Notes: generated from the sequence alone by a model not told the origin. A DNA stretch of 64,000 nt from DASUCS01 sp041166745 (GCA_041166745.1 JBEEGH010000023.1:53622-117621); one strand, 5' to 3'. Shown: positions 49,642-58,324, counted from the first letter of the stretch. A program made the numbers and translations.

Positions 49642-50724
49642 CTACCGGGCTTGGCCCAGCACCCAGGTCGTCTCCACCGTCAGATCGGGATTGAGCGCGA
49701 CGAGGTCGGCGCGCGCGCCGGGCTCGATACGCCCGCGGTCGGGGAGTCCCAGCAGGTCTGCCGGTGTGGTTGCTGCGGCACGCACGGCGTCCACGAGCGA
49801 CACGCCGCAGCGCTGCACGACGTTGCGGATCGCCGCATCCGCAGTGAGCGTCGAGCCCATCAGCGTGCCGTCTGGCAGGCGGGGCGCGTCACCCTCGCCT
49901 TCCCAGGCCACCGCGTCCGTCACGAGTGCGACGCGTGCTGCTGACTTCGATCGGAAGGCGAGGGCGATGGCCGCGGGATGGACGTGTACGAGGTCCGTGA
50001 TCAAGGAGACGGCGACGCGGTCATCCGTGAGCGCGGCGCCGATGAGACCCGGTTGGCGATGATGCAACGGCCCCATGCCGTTGAAGCAGTGCGTGACCAG
50101 CCGAGCGCCTGCGTCGATCGCGGCAAGGGCTTGCTCGTAGGTCGCGGTCGAGTGTCCGAGGGACACGAGCATCCCTCGCGCAGTCAGCAATCGGATCGCG
50201 TCGAGCGCGTGTGTCGTCTCGGGTGCGAGCGTCACGACCCGCACGATGTCGGGGAGACCCTCGAGCCACCCGAGATCGGGGGGTTGCAGGAACTTCAGGG
50301 GATGCGCGCCAGGTGCGCCGCCGAGGAACGGACCTTCCAGATGCGCGCCGGCGATCACGGGTCGAACCCGTTCGTCCGAACGCGCGGCGGCCGCGGCGAT
50401 GCGCTCGAGGGGCGCCGCGAACCGATCGAGCGGCGCACTCACGAGTGTCGGGCACCAGGTGGTGACGCCCTGTGTGAGCAGCCGCGTGTCGAGGTCGTCC
50501 CAGTCGTCGCCGATTGCGTTGACGATGTCGATCGGACCGACACCGTTCACCTGGAGGTCGATGAAGCCCGGAGCGAGGATCCGCGTCGGTGTCGGGTCCA
50601 ATCCGCGGGTCGGCTCGATGTCGACGATGAGGCCGTCGTCGTCGACCACGATCGAGCCCGGGCCGTGCAGGCCCGAGGGGGTCACGATCGTCGCGGCCGG
50701 TATTTGCTTCACCGCCGCGAGCAT
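49642..50724 (-). CDS. nagA: N-acetylglucosamine-6-phosphate deacetylase
   Basis: Removes acetate from GlcNAc-6-phosphate, the first committed step of aminosugar recycling. The 360-residue amidohydrolase has the substrate motif HLEGPFLGGAPGAHP, TLAPETTHALDAIRLLTARG, SLGHSTATYEQALAAIDAG, THCFNGMGPLHHRQPG and the catalytic-Asp region VALVTDAVAWEG. Start ATG at 50724; a 20-base palindrome sits 36 bases upstream and is shared with the divergent TetR gene, which probably represses both. No nagB kinase-deaminase is in the window. Confidence 0.92.
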   Translation of the reverse strand: MLAAVKQIPAATIVTPSGLHGPGSIVVDDDGLIVDIEPTRGLDPTPTRILAPGFIDLQVNGVGPIDIVNAIGDDWDDLDTRLLTQGVTTWCPTLVSAPLDRFAAPLERIAAAAARSDERVRPVIAGAHLEGPFLGGAPGAHPLKFLQPPDLGWLEGLPDIVRVVTLAPETTHALDAIRLLTARGMLVSLGHSTATYEQALAAIDAGARLVTHCFNGMGPLHHRQPGLIGAALTDDRVAVSLITDLVHVHPAAIALAFRSKSAARVALVTDAVAWEGEGDAPRLPDGTLMGSTLTADAAIRNVVQRCGVSLVDAVRAAATTPADLLGLPDRGRIEPGARADLVALNPDLTVETTWVLGQAR

Positions 50725-50760
50725 GCCCGAGTCGCGCGGCGCGGAGATTCGGCCTCCGTG

Positions 50761-50780
50761 CCTACCTACCGGTCGGTAGG
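50761..50780. promoter_or_regulatory. Near-perfect 20-base palindrome, probable TetR operator between nagA and tetR
   Basis: CCTACCTACCGGTCGGTAGG is palindromic except for one mismatched pair (positions 7 and 14). It lies between the divergent nagA and TetR genes, 36 bases from the first and 42 from the second. A TetR dimer site is the natural reading, with autoregulation. Confidence 0.75.
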
Positions 50781-50810
50781 GAAATCCGGCTGCCTCGCCG
50801 CTGGCCTCAG

Positions 50811-50816
50811 TACGCT
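50811..50816 (+). promoter_or_regulatory. -10 hexamer (TACGCT) before the TetR gene
   Basis: TACGCT ends six bases before the GTG at 50823, consistent with a leaderless transcript. It lies 30 bases after the palindrome. Confidence 0.45.
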
Positions 50817-50822
50817 GGCCGG

Positions 50823-51437
50823 GTGCCCGTGTCGACCGGACCTACGACGCGAGAGTCCATCCTTCGGGAAGCGAGCCGTCATTTCGCCGAAAACGGCTAC
50901 GACGGCACCTCCCTCAACGACATCGCCGAATCCGTCGGCATCCGCCGGCCGAGCCTGCTGCACCACTTCGCCTCGAAGGAGGCGCTGTACCGCGAGGTCT
51001 TCGAGGTGGCGATGGCCGACTGGTTCATCCGGGTCGAGAAGGCGATCGTCGAGCCCACCCTCGAGGAGTGGTGGAGCAAGGTCGACTACGTCCTCGGCGC
51101 GGCGTTCGACTTCTTCAAGGCGAATCCCGACTTCGTCCGCATCGTGCGCCGCGAAGCCCTCGACGGCCAGAACCACCTCGGAATCGACATCGGCGCAGCC
51201 CTCCGTCCGATCTTCCTTCGGGCCGTCGGCTACTTCGAGAAGGGGATGGAGGAAGGCGTCTTCCGTCGCCAGGATCCAGAGCTGTTGATCGTCACCGGCT
51301 ACGGCGCCCTGCTGAGCTACTTCAGTGACGTGCCGTTCCTCGTCGGTCTCCTCGATCGGAACCCGCTCTCCGACACGGCCCTCGACGCACTTCGCGACCA
51401 CATACGCGAGTTCTTCCGGGCCGCGTTGCAGCCGTAG
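50823..51437 (+). CDS. TetR-family transcriptional regulator
   Basis: A 204-residue repressor. The N-terminal DNA-binding region has the TetR text RESILREASRHFAENGYDGT, SLNDIAESVGIRRPSLLHHF and ASKEALYREVFEV (helix-turn-helix). The rest is the helical ligand domain. The near-perfect palindrome between it and nagA is the likely operator, so it may sense a GlcNAc derivative or an acyl-CoA; this is an inference. The GTG at 50823 is supported by TACGCT six bases upstream. Its stop is three bases before the convergent phosphatase gene. Confidence 0.9.
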   Translation: MPVSTGPTTRESILREASRHFAENGYDGTSLNDIAESVGIRRPSLLHHFASKEALYREVFEVAMADWFIRVEKAIVEPTLEEWWSKVDYVLGAAFDFFKANPDFVRIVRREALDGQNHLGIDIGAALRPIFLRAVGYFEKGMEEGVFRRQDPELLIVTGYGALLSYFSDVPFLVGLLDRNPLSDTALDALRDHIREFFRAALQP

Positions 51438-51440
51438 TCG

Positions 51441-52616
51441 TCAGCTGCGGACGGCGCCGTCCCAGCGCACCAGGACGATGGTGGCGTCGTCGGCCAGGAC
51501 ATCGTTCTGGTGTTCGCGCACGTCTGCGACGAGACGGCGCGCGATCGCGTCTGGGTGGAGAAGGTCTGAGGCGTTGCGATCCGTGAGATCGATCAAGCGC
51601 TCCAGGCCGAACAGCTCGCCGTCGGGGCCGCGGCCTTCGGTCACACCGTCGGTGTACAGCAGCACTGAGTCACCCGGTTCGAGGTGTTCGGTGGCCATCG
51701 TCGGCTCACCCACACCGACCCCCCACGGCGTTGTCGGCTCGCAGTGCATCTCCCCGATGACCCGACCGCCACGGATCAAGAGCGGGAGCGGATGGCCGGC
51801 GTTCGTCCAGGTCAGCGCGCCCGTGCCGATGTCGATGCGAGCGAGCACGCCGGTGGCGAACGCCGTGTCGCCGTACTGCGCGTTGATCGTTGCCGTCAGC
51901 GTGTCGTGCATCGCGACGAGCGAGCGGCCCTCCCTGCGGCCGTGGCGGTAGCTGCCCATCGCCAGCGATGCGATGACGGCCGAGCCCACCCCGTGACCCA
52001 TGGCGTCCATGATGGCGAAATCGAAGACGGGGCCGTTGGCGGCGTAGTCGAAGCAATCGCCGCCCACGTCGTAGGCGGGCTCGACGATCCCGGCCACGGT
52101 CACCGAGTCGGTCCTCAACACGAGCGGCGGAAGCAGATCCCACTGCATGCTGGCGGCGAGGCTCATGCTGTGGCGCCGACGGTAGAGGTTGTAGAGGTCG
52201 GTACAGCGGGCCTGAGCGGCGATGAGGTAGCCGCCGAGAAGACCGAGCTCCTCGCAGGCGTCCAGCAGGCCGCCGTCGACGGCCGGAAGCGTGACGGCCA
52301 CGACTCCGGTGTGATCCGACCCTTCCAGCAGCGGAACCCACACGCGAACGCCGTCGTCGCGGTCGGCGGTCACCAACTGTTGGTCGGTGAATGCTCGGCC
52401 GGCCATCGTTCCCGCCACCATCTCCGCGACCGGCACGTCAGCGTGGGCCGAACGGTTCGGCAGTGGTTCGAGCACCGTCTGACCGAAGTCGACGAGATAG
52501 ACGACGACGTCGGTTGCCCCCAATGCTGCAGCCGCGCTTCCCAGGATCTCCGGGATCGCGGCGGGATTCGACTCACGCGCCGAGCGCAGCGCGGAGCCAA
52601 AGTCGATCGTCGCCAT
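51441..52616 (-). CDS. SpoIIE-type PP2C phosphatase with GAF-like sensor domain
   Basis: A 391-residue serine/threonine phosphatase. The first about 150 residues look like a GAF-type sensor (AALGATDVVVYLVDFGQTVL, VRVWVPLLEGSDHTGVVAVTLP). The C-terminal domain has the PP2C metal motifs YDVGGDCFDYAANG, FAIMDAMGHGVGSAVIASL, NAQYGDTAFATGV, WTNAGHPLPLLI and LLYTDGVTEGRGPDGE. Such enzymes dephosphorylate STAS anti-anti-sigma proteins; the STAS protein at 18.4 kb is a possible but untested partner. The ATG lies six bases after TACGTT. It is followed by nothing on its strand; GH84 is upstream, 45 bases away. Confidence 0.9.
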   Translation of the reverse strand: MATIDFGSALRSARESNPAAIPEILGSAAAALGATDVVVYLVDFGQTVLEPLPNRSAHADVPVAEMVAGTMAGRAFTDQQLVTADRDDGVRVWVPLLEGSDHTGVVAVTLPAVDGGLLDACEELGLLGGYLIAAQARCTDLYNLYRRRHSMSLAASMQWDLLPPLVLRTDSVTVAGIVEPAYDVGGDCFDYAANGPVFDFAIMDAMGHGVGSAVIASLAMGSYRHGRREGRSLVAMHDTLTATINAQYGDTAFATGVLARIDIGTGALTWTNAGHPLPLLIRGGRVIGEMHCEPTTPWGVGVGEPTMATEHLEPGDSVLLYTDGVTEGRGPDGELFGLERLIDLTDRNASDLLHPDAIARRLVADVREHQNDVLADDATIVLVRWDGAVRS

Positions 52617-52661
52617 TGGCGGAACGTACCCCGACTCGGTCCAGGTCGAGTCTCGGAATCG

Positions 52662-53975
52662 CTACGCCAAGGACTTGCGGGCGTACGTCTTGAGACACGC
52701 GCGCAGCAGCGCGTCGATGGCATTCCGGTCTTCGAGTATCGATTCGATGTGGAACGACCACGTGCCGTCGGGCCGTTGGCCGAGCATTGGTTGCAGCCCG
52801 AACCGCGGACCCATGACGGACTTTTCGGCCCGCCGCGTCGCGGCCCAGATGACACCTACCGCGAAGGCCTGATCGAGGGCCCTGACGAAGTTTCCCTCGC
52901 GTGCGTACTTCATCAACTTGAGTCCGTCGCGGCCGAGGCGCGCCTCCGTGTGCACTTGCTCGAGCCAAGGCCCGACCTCGTCTTCGAGCCCGGCGGCGCC
53001 GCATTCGGACGCCGCCTCCAACCAATCGCGCAGTGGTTCGACGGCTCGATCCCAACCGGCGTCGTCGTCGATCCATTCGATCGCGTGCTGCACGAGCGCC
53101 TGGGGCACGGAGCCGTCGCACGCTTCGGCGAACACGCGCAGACCGAGCGCCTCCGCTTCGGCGGCCCAACCGTCGAGCGGGTCCTCCCCTCGCAACCACG
53201 CGGCGATCGACGCGAGCGGGAGCTTCGAGGCGCGGGGCTGCACGAGCGGGTTGGCGAGATAGCCACTACAGCGCTCGGCGAGCTTCGGCTCTCGGCCCCA
53301 CAGCGGGCCGAGGTGCAGCCGGTCAGTCATGATCCCGTCGTTGACCGGATAGTTGTCCCAGATCAACGGGGCTCGGTCGCCCAGGGATGCGGCGCGGACC
53401 AGCGCTTGTGCTGCAGTGATGCTGTCGTTGACCACCGCTTCGCCCGTCCACGCGATGGGAACGTCGGTCGGTACTCCCTCGGCCAGCGCGTCGAGATACG
53501 GGGTCGACGCCGTGCCGACGTACTCGGTGGGGACGAGCACGAGATCGGCTCGGTCGTCGAGATGCTCACGCAGCCACGTGGTGAGCACGGCGTGAGCGCG
53601 GCCCTGATCGCCGCCGCCGAACGGGATGTCGTCGAGTGCGAGCACCACGAGCCTGATGCCGACGTTCACGACCTGGTCGACCTTCGCCGCGAGCGCCGCT
53701 CGATCGTCGTCCGACGAGTAGTCGATGGAGAGACCGGGAGAGATGGCGAACCCGACGGCCAACGTGCCTTCGCCGGCCAGGCGAGCGAACCCGTCCAAAT
53801 GGTCGCCTTCGTACAGCGCGCGCCAGTCGGCTCGATGCTTCGGGTCGTCCTTGGGCGCGTACACGTAGTGCGACATGCCGCGCTCGTGGCAGAACCGCAT
53901 GAGCTCGGCGCGCTCGTCCCAGGTCCACGGTCGCCCGTAGAAACCTTCGATGATTCCCCCGACGGGCCACGCCAC
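52662..53975 (-). CDS. Beta-N-acetylglucosaminidase-like protein, GH84 family
   Basis: A GH84 (hyaluronidase/O-GlcNAcase-type) catalytic domain of 437 residues. The opening GGIIEGFYGRPWTWDERAEL is the family hallmark, followed by HYVYAPKDDPKHRADWR and VVLALDDIPFGGGD, in which the two adjacent Asp are the substrate-assisted catalytic pair. VPTEYVGTASTPYLDALAE and WDNYPVNDG complete the barrel. There is no signal peptide, so it seems cytoplasmic. With nagA it could release and deacetylate GlcNAc from peptidoglycan or glycoconjugate fragments; this is an inference. The GTG lies six bases after TAAGGT, divergent from the acyl-CoA synthetase. Confidence 0.88.
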   Translation of the reverse strand: MAWPVGGIIEGFYGRPWTWDERAELMRFCHERGMSHYVYAPKDDPKHRADWRALYEGDHLDGFARLAGEGTLAVGFAISPGLSIDYSSDDDRAALAAKVDQVVNVGIRLVVLALDDIPFGGGDQGRAHAVLTTWLREHLDDRADLVLVPTEYVGTASTPYLDALAEGVPTDVPIAWTGEAVVNDSITAAQALVRAASLGDRAPLIWDNYPVNDGIMTDRLHLGPLWGREPKLAERCSGYLANPLVQPRASKLPLASIAAWLRGEDPLDGWAAEAEALGLRVFAEACDGSVPQALVQHAIEWIDDDAGWDRAVEPLRDWLEAASECGAAGLEDEVGPWLEQVHTEARLGRDGLKLMKYAREGNFVRALDQAFAVGVIWAATRRAEKSVMGPRFGLQPMLGQRPDGTWSFHIESILEDRNAIDALLRACLKTYARKSLA

Positions 53976-53981
53976 GGACGC

Positions 53982-54002
53982 ACCTTACGGTCCAAGTAGG
54001 TT
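53982..54002. promoter_or_regulatory. Divergent leaderless promoters (GH84 versus ADP-forming acyl-CoA synthetase)
   Basis: TAAGGT on the minus strand (complement of 53982-53987) lies six bases before the GH84 GTG. TAGGTT at 53997-54002 on the plus strand lies eight bases before the ATG at 54011. The hexamers are nine bases apart, so both cannot be occupied at once. Confidence 0.5.
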
Positions 54003-54010
54003 CTGAAGGA

Positions 54011-54658
54011 ATGGCGCGCACGTTGTCGGAGACGGACTCGAAGCGACTTCTCGCCGAGCATGGTGTGCCTGTGTTGGTTGAGCGCGTGGTGTCCGATGCG
54101 AACGATGCGGCTGCAGCCGCCGATGCGATCGGTTATCCGGTGGTCGCGAAGCTGTGCGGCGATGCGATCGCGCACAAGACCGAGCGCGGTCTGGTGCGGC
54201 TGAATCTCGGCGACGCGGAGTCGGTTCGCGCCGCCACTACCGACCTCCTCGCGGCGGCGACGCCCGACGATGGAGACGTCGCGGTGCTGATCGCGCCGAT
54301 GGTGAAAGGCAATCGCGAGTTCATCGCCGGGCTGAACGACGATCCTCAGTTCGGCATGACCGTGATGCTCGGTGTCGGGGGAGTGCTGGCCGAGGCGGTG
54401 GCCGACGTGACCTTCCGCCTCGTACCCATCACCCGCGTCGACGCCGACGACATGGTCGAAGACCTCGCGACGCAACGCCTGCTCGGACCATTTCGAGGCG
54501 AGCCGGCGGTGGACCGTGATCGGCTCGTCGACGTCCTGGTCGGACTGTCCGATGCCGCCGTCGCGCACCCAGACCTCGTGAGTGCCGATGTGAATCCGCT
54601 GATCGTCGTCGACGGCGCGCCGGTGGCCGTCGATGCACTGGTCGAGCTGCGCTCATGA
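54011..54658 (+). CDS. Acetate--CoA ligase (ADP-forming) beta subunit, ATP-grasp
   Basis: The ATP-grasp subunit of an ADP-forming acyl-CoA synthetase, 215 residues. It shows SKRLLAEHGVPVLVERVV-like text (TDSKRLLAEHGVPVLVE), AIGYPVVAKLCGDAIAHKTERG (ATP-grasp lysine and loop), VLIAPMVKGNREFIAGLNDD and DVNPLIVVDGAPVAVDAL. The alpha subunit starts inside its last codons (ATGA overlap), giving a two-subunit enzyme. Activity on acetate or another short acid is inferred. Confidence 0.88.
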   Translation: MARTLSETDSKRLLAEHGVPVLVERVVSDANDAAAAADAIGYPVVAKLCGDAIAHKTERGLVRLNLGDAESVRAATTDLLAAATPDDGDVAVLIAPMVKGNREFIAGLNDDPQFGMTVMLGVGGVLAEAVADVTFRLVPITRVDADDMVEDLATQRLLGPFRGEPAVDRDRLVDVLVGLSDAAVAHPDLVSADVNPLIVVDGAPVAVDALVELRS

Positions 54659-56124
54659 AACAGGAACAGTTCCGCGCGCTGTTCGATCCGAAGGGCATCA
54701 TCGTCGCCGGCGCGTCGACCCATCCCGGCAAGTTCGGATTCGTCGCGCTGCACAACCTGCTCGCCGCGGGATACGCGGGCAAGGTGTTCGCCACGAACCT
54801 CGAGGGCACGCCGGTGCTCGGTATCGACACGGTCGCCGACATCGACGACCTGCCCGCCGGCGAGGCCGACATGGTGTTCGTGTGCACCCCGGCCGGCGCG
54901 AACCTCGCGCTGTTGCGGAAGTGCGCGGCCAAGGGCGTGCAAGCCGCGTTCATCACCAGTGCGGGCTACGGCGAAGCGGGCGCCGAGGGAATCGAGGCCC
55001 AGAACGAGCTCGTGCGCGTCGCCGATGAGCTCGGCATCCTGCTCGCGGGGCCGAATGGCCAAGGTGTGATCTCCACGCCGTCGAGCATGTGCGCGCAGAT
55101 CGTCGCCCCGTTCCCGCCTCGCGGTCGCATCGGGATCGCCAGCCAGTCGGGGAACTTCGTGTCCAGCTTCAACAACTACGCCCGGCACTACGGGGTCGGC
55201 GTGAGCCGTGCGGTCAGCGCGGGCAACGCCGCGATGGTGACGGTGCCGGACTACCTCGACTTCTACGCCGATGACGACGAGACCGATGTCGGGCTCGCGT
55301 ATGTCGAAGGCGTGATCGATGGGCGCGACTTCTTCGAGCGCGTGCGCGCCGTTGCCGAACGCATGCCGCTCGTCGTCGTGAAGGGAGGCTCGTCCGACGT
55401 TGGTGCTCGCGCCGCCGCCAGCCACACCGGCAGCCTGGCGACCGACGACCGCGTCTTCGACGGCGCCTGCCGCCAAGCGGGCGTCGTGCGGGCGCCGACC
55501 ATCGAGGAGGCGTACGAGGCGGCCGCCACGTTCGCGACGCAACCCCTCCCGAAAGGGCCGAACGTGTGCGTGGTGTCGACGGCCGGCGGCTGGGGCGTCG
55601 TGACCGCCGACGCGATCAGCCGCACGCGTGGTTTGCAGTTGATGCCGCTGCCAGACGATCTGCGCGATGCGCTCGACGAGCATCTGCCGCCGCGGTGGAG
55701 TCGCAACAACCCGATTGACCTGGCCGGAGGAGAGACCAAGGACACGATCCCCACCGTTCTCGAGATCGCCGCCCGTCATCCGGCGGTCGACAGCGTGATC
55801 TTCCTCGGAATGGGCATCCAGGGAAACCAGGGCCGCATGGAGAAGACCGGGCCCTTCTACCCCGACCACGGTCTCGAACGCATCGTCGGCTACCACGAGC
55901 GCCAGGACCGCCGGTTCACCGAGGTGGCCGCGTCGATCTCCGCCGACGTCGGCAAGCCGATCCTCACCGCCACCGAGCTGTCGATGGCCGACCCTTCGAA
56001 CCCCGCGGTCGTCGGCTGCCGCGAGAGCGGGAAGCTCTGCTACGTCTCGGCCAACCGGGCCGTCACCGCACTCTCACATCTGTGGGAGTACGCCCGACAC
56101 CGCCAACGGCGAGGTCTCGCCTGA
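54655..56124 (+). CDS. Acetate--CoA ligase (ADP-forming) alpha subunit
   Basis: The CoA-binding and succinyl-CoA-ligase-like subunit, 489 residues. The order is a CoA-binding Rossmann part (GIIVAGASTHPGKFGFVALH), THITSAGYGEAGA-like ITSAGYGEAG, RIGIASQSGNFVSSFN and SRAVSAGNAAMVTVPDYLDF, then the second domain with ASHTGSLA, where H256 is the phosphohistidine position of this family, and STAGGWGVVTADA. It is coupled to the beta subunit by an ATGA overlap. Two inverted repeats follow the stop. Confidence 0.9.
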   Translation: MKQEQFRALFDPKGIIVAGASTHPGKFGFVALHNLLAAGYAGKVFATNLEGTPVLGIDTVADIDDLPAGEADMVFVCTPAGANLALLRKCAAKGVQAAFITSAGYGEAGAEGIEAQNELVRVADELGILLAGPNGQGVISTPSSMCAQIVAPFPPRGRIGIASQSGNFVSSFNNYARHYGVGVSRAVSAGNAAMVTVPDYLDFYADDDETDVGLAYVEGVIDGRDFFERVRAVAERMPLVVVKGGSSDVGARAAASHTGSLATDDRVFDGACRQAGVVRAPTIEEAYEAAATFATQPLPKGPNVCVVSTAGGWGVVTADAISRTRGLQLMPLPDDLRDALDEHLPPRWSRNNPIDLAGGETKDTIPTVLEIAARHPAVDSVIFLGMGIQGNQGRMEKTGPFYPDHGLERIVGYHERQDRRFTEVAASISADVGKPILTATELSMADPSNPAVVGCRESGKLCYVSANRAVTALSHLWEYARHRQRRGLA

Positions 56125-56151
56125 GAGGATGAGCCGCAGGCGAATCCTCTC
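56123..56151. terminator. Stem-loop after the acyl-CoA synthetase operon
   Basis: GAGAGGAT (56123-56130) and ATCCTCTC (56144-56151) form a perfect eight-base stem around a 13-base loop, starting within the stop codon of the alpha subunit. There is no U-run, so it may be a Rho-assisted or stabilising structure rather than a full intrinsic terminator. Confidence 0.45.
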
Positions 56152-56165
56152 CATCGGCACAGTAC

Positions 56166-56188
56166 GAGCCGGCGTACAGCGCCGGCTC
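56166..56188. promoter_or_regulatory. GC-rich hairpin just before the dacB start
   Basis: GAGCCGGCG (56166-56174) and CGCCGGCTC (56180-56188) pair perfectly around TACAG. It lies 16 bases before the ATG at 56205 and directly ahead of the GAGGGAG ribosome site. It may end transcription from upstream or affect dacB translation; either is inference. Confidence 0.45.
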
Positions 56189-56204
56189 GGTTCAGAGGGA
56201 GCGC

Positions 56205-57683
56205 ATGCCGAACGAACGGGATGAGTACCCGCCTGCGCGACCTCTGAACTCTTCCCCTCATCGGCGGCTGCAGTGGTACGTCGCGCCGCTGGTGCTCGTC
56301 GTCGCGTGCCTCTCCGGCATCTCGGTGATCGCGCAGGCGGAGAAAGCGCCCGCGGCGGAGGCGGCCCACGACAGCCCGTCGCCGATCACGCCCGTGCTCT
56401 CGGCGCGACGCGTGCCCGAGGTGATAGCCGCGCCGGTCGCGGACAACCGCCTCGTCTCTCATCTCGTCGATCTGCTCGCGCGTGCGCCCGACTCGAGATG
56501 TCTGACCGTCGCCGTCGGTGGCCGCGTCGTGTTCAGCGAGCATCCAACGGATCCGTTGATCCCGGCCTCCATCGAGAAATTGATGACCGCTCGAGCCGTG
56601 CTGTCCGTTCTCGGCCCCGACGCCGTTCTCACCACGAGGGCGATGTCGAACACCGAACAGCAGGATGGTCAGTTGGCGGGCAACCTCTGGATGGTGGGCG
56701 GTGGCGATCCGTTGCTCATGACCGACCCGTACGTCCAGCACTTCAAGCATCAGCCAGTGACGCACACGGACTTGGCGGTGTTGGCTGACCGCATCGTCGC
56801 CGACGGCATCAGGCACATCACCGGGAGCGTGATCGGCGACGACACGCGTTACGACACACAGCGCTTCCTGCCGCAATGGCCGGCACGGTTCGCACTGTCC
56901 GCAGAGATCGGTCCTCTCAGCGCGCTGACGGTCAACGACGCTTTCGTCGAGTTCCCTCCCACCCCCGACGTGACGACACCGAAGCCCAGAGTGGCCGACG
57001 ATGCGGCGGTGCACGCCGCCGATCAGCTGACGCAGCTGCTGGTCGCGAAAGGAGTGACGGTCGACGGTCCGCCCGCCTCGGGCCGGGCTCCCGACGGCGC
57101 ATCCGAGGTCGCGCAACTGGAGTCGCAACCGATCAGTCAGATCGTCAGTGCAATGCTCACCGAGAGCGACAACGGAACGGCGGAGTTGTTGACCAAGGAG
57201 CTCGGCGTCCGCGATGGCACCACCGGCTCGACGGCGGCGGGCGTCGCCGACATCAATCAGGTGCTGCGAGCCGCGAGGTTGCCACTAGACGGCACGACGC
57301 AGTTCGACGGCTCGGGGCTCGCCACCGAGAACCGAGAGACCTGTGCGGCCGTGCAGGCGTTGCTGGATCAACAGGGCCCCGGTTCCCCGCTGGCCGCGGG
57401 ACTACCGATCGCCGGCCAGACGGGCACGCTCGACAAGCGGTTCGTCGGCACTCCGCTCTCCGGCCGGATGCGGGCGAAGACCGGCACACTCGATCAGGCC
57501 ACCGCGCTCGCCGGGTATCTGCAGACCACGCAGGGCTCACAGATCAGCTTCACGTTCCTCATGAACGTGCCCGCCCCGCGCAAGATCACCACGGCCGACG
57601 TCGACCTCGAGGACGAGCTGGCGGCGATCCTCGTGCAGTATCCCGAGACCGTGGACGTCGCCAAGCTCGGCCCGAAGACGTGA
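56205..57683 (+). CDS. dacB: D-alanyl-D-alanine carboxypeptidase/endopeptidase (PBP4 type, S13)
   Basis: A penicillin-binding protein that trims peptidoglycan stem peptides. The 492 residues include an N-terminal membrane/signal segment (YVAPLVLVVACLSGISVIA) and the three active-site motifs of family S13: SxxK as S122-I-E-K125 in PASIEKLMTARAVL, SxN as S321-D-N323 in ESDNGTAELL, and KTG at 425-427 in AKTGTLDQATALAGYL. GNLWMVGGGDPLL and DDTRYDTQRFLP are also typical. It is exported and membrane-anchored. A GAGGGAG site precedes the ATG. The LON-domain gene follows 12 bases after its end. Confidence 0.93.
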   Translation: MPNERDEYPPARPLNSSPHRRLQWYVAPLVLVVACLSGISVIAQAEKAPAAEAAHDSPSPITPVLSARRVPEVIAAPVADNRLVSHLVDLLARAPDSRCLTVAVGGRVVFSEHPTDPLIPASIEKLMTARAVLSVLGPDAVLTTRAMSNTEQQDGQLAGNLWMVGGGDPLLMTDPYVQHFKHQPVTHTDLAVLADRIVADGIRHITGSVIGDDTRYDTQRFLPQWPARFALSAEIGPLSALTVNDAFVEFPPTPDVTTPKPRVADDAAVHAADQLTQLLVAKGVTVDGPPASGRAPDGASEVAQLESQPISQIVSAMLTESDNGTAELLTKELGVRDGTTGSTAAGVADINQVLRAARLPLDGTTQFDGSGLATENRETCAAVQALLDQQGPGSPLAAGLPIAGQTGTLDKRFVGTPLSGRMRAKTGTLDQATALAGYLQTTQGSQISFTFLMNVPAPRKITTADVDLEDELAAILVQYPETVDVAKLGPKT

Positions 57684-57695
57684 AGTCGTGAAGCC

Positions 57696-58313
57696 GTGAG
57701 TGAGATGCCGATGTTTCCGCTGGGGTCGGTGCTGTTCCCCAGCATCTTCCTGCCGTTGCACATCTTCGAGCCTCGGTACCGCGTGCTCGTACGTCACTGC
57801 CTCGACGGCGACAACGAGTTCGGCGTCGTGCTCATCGAACGAGGCAGTGAGGTCGGTGGTGACGATGTGCGCACGTCGGTCGGGACCGTGGCCCGGATCC
57901 TCGAGGCGACGGAGCTCGACGACGGCCGCTGGGTCGTCGGAACCGTCGGCACGCGTCGCATACGAGTGCGCGAGTGGCTGGCGGACGACCCCTATCCGCG
58001 TGCGGACGTCGAAGACTGGGACGATACCGAGCCCGGCGTCGACACCCGCGACGCCTACACGGCGGTGGTCGGCCGGCTGCGACGCGTGCTCGCGCTGAGA
58101 GCCGAGCTGGCCGAGCCTGCGGTCGATGCCACCATCGAACTGAGCGACGATCCGGCGCTGGGGTCGTTCCAGGTCGCCGCGGTGGCCCCCATCGGCCCGG
58201 CGGACCAACAGCGACTGCTCCAGGCCGACGGTTCGGAGGAACGACTGCGACTGCTCGGGATTTTGCTCGACGAAGAGAGCGACTACCTTGCCGCACGACT
58301 GCAGATGGGATAG
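57696..58313 (+). CDS. LON-substrate-binding-domain protein
   Basis: A 205-residue protein of the Lon N-terminal (LonSB/PUA-like) type without protease or ATPase domains. It shows MFPLGSVLFPSIFLPLHIFEPRYR and FGVVLIERGSEVGG, the standard opening of the family, then VGTVARILEATELDDGRW and a helical C-terminal half. The role of stand-alone LonSB proteins is unclear; substrate recognition for a protease is an inference. It starts 12 bases after dacB and is followed after 11 bases by a membrane protein. Confidence 0.88.
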   Translation: MSEMPMFPLGSVLFPSIFLPLHIFEPRYRVLVRHCLDGDNEFGVVLIERGSEVGGDDVRTSVGTVARILEATELDDGRWVVGTVGTRRIRVREWLADDPYPRADVEDWDDTEPGVDTRDAYTAVVGRLRRVLALRAELAEPAVDATIELSDDPALGSFQVAAVAPIGPADQQRLLQADGSEERLRLLGILLDEESDYLAARLQMG

Positions 58314-58324
58314 CGAGGAGACCG

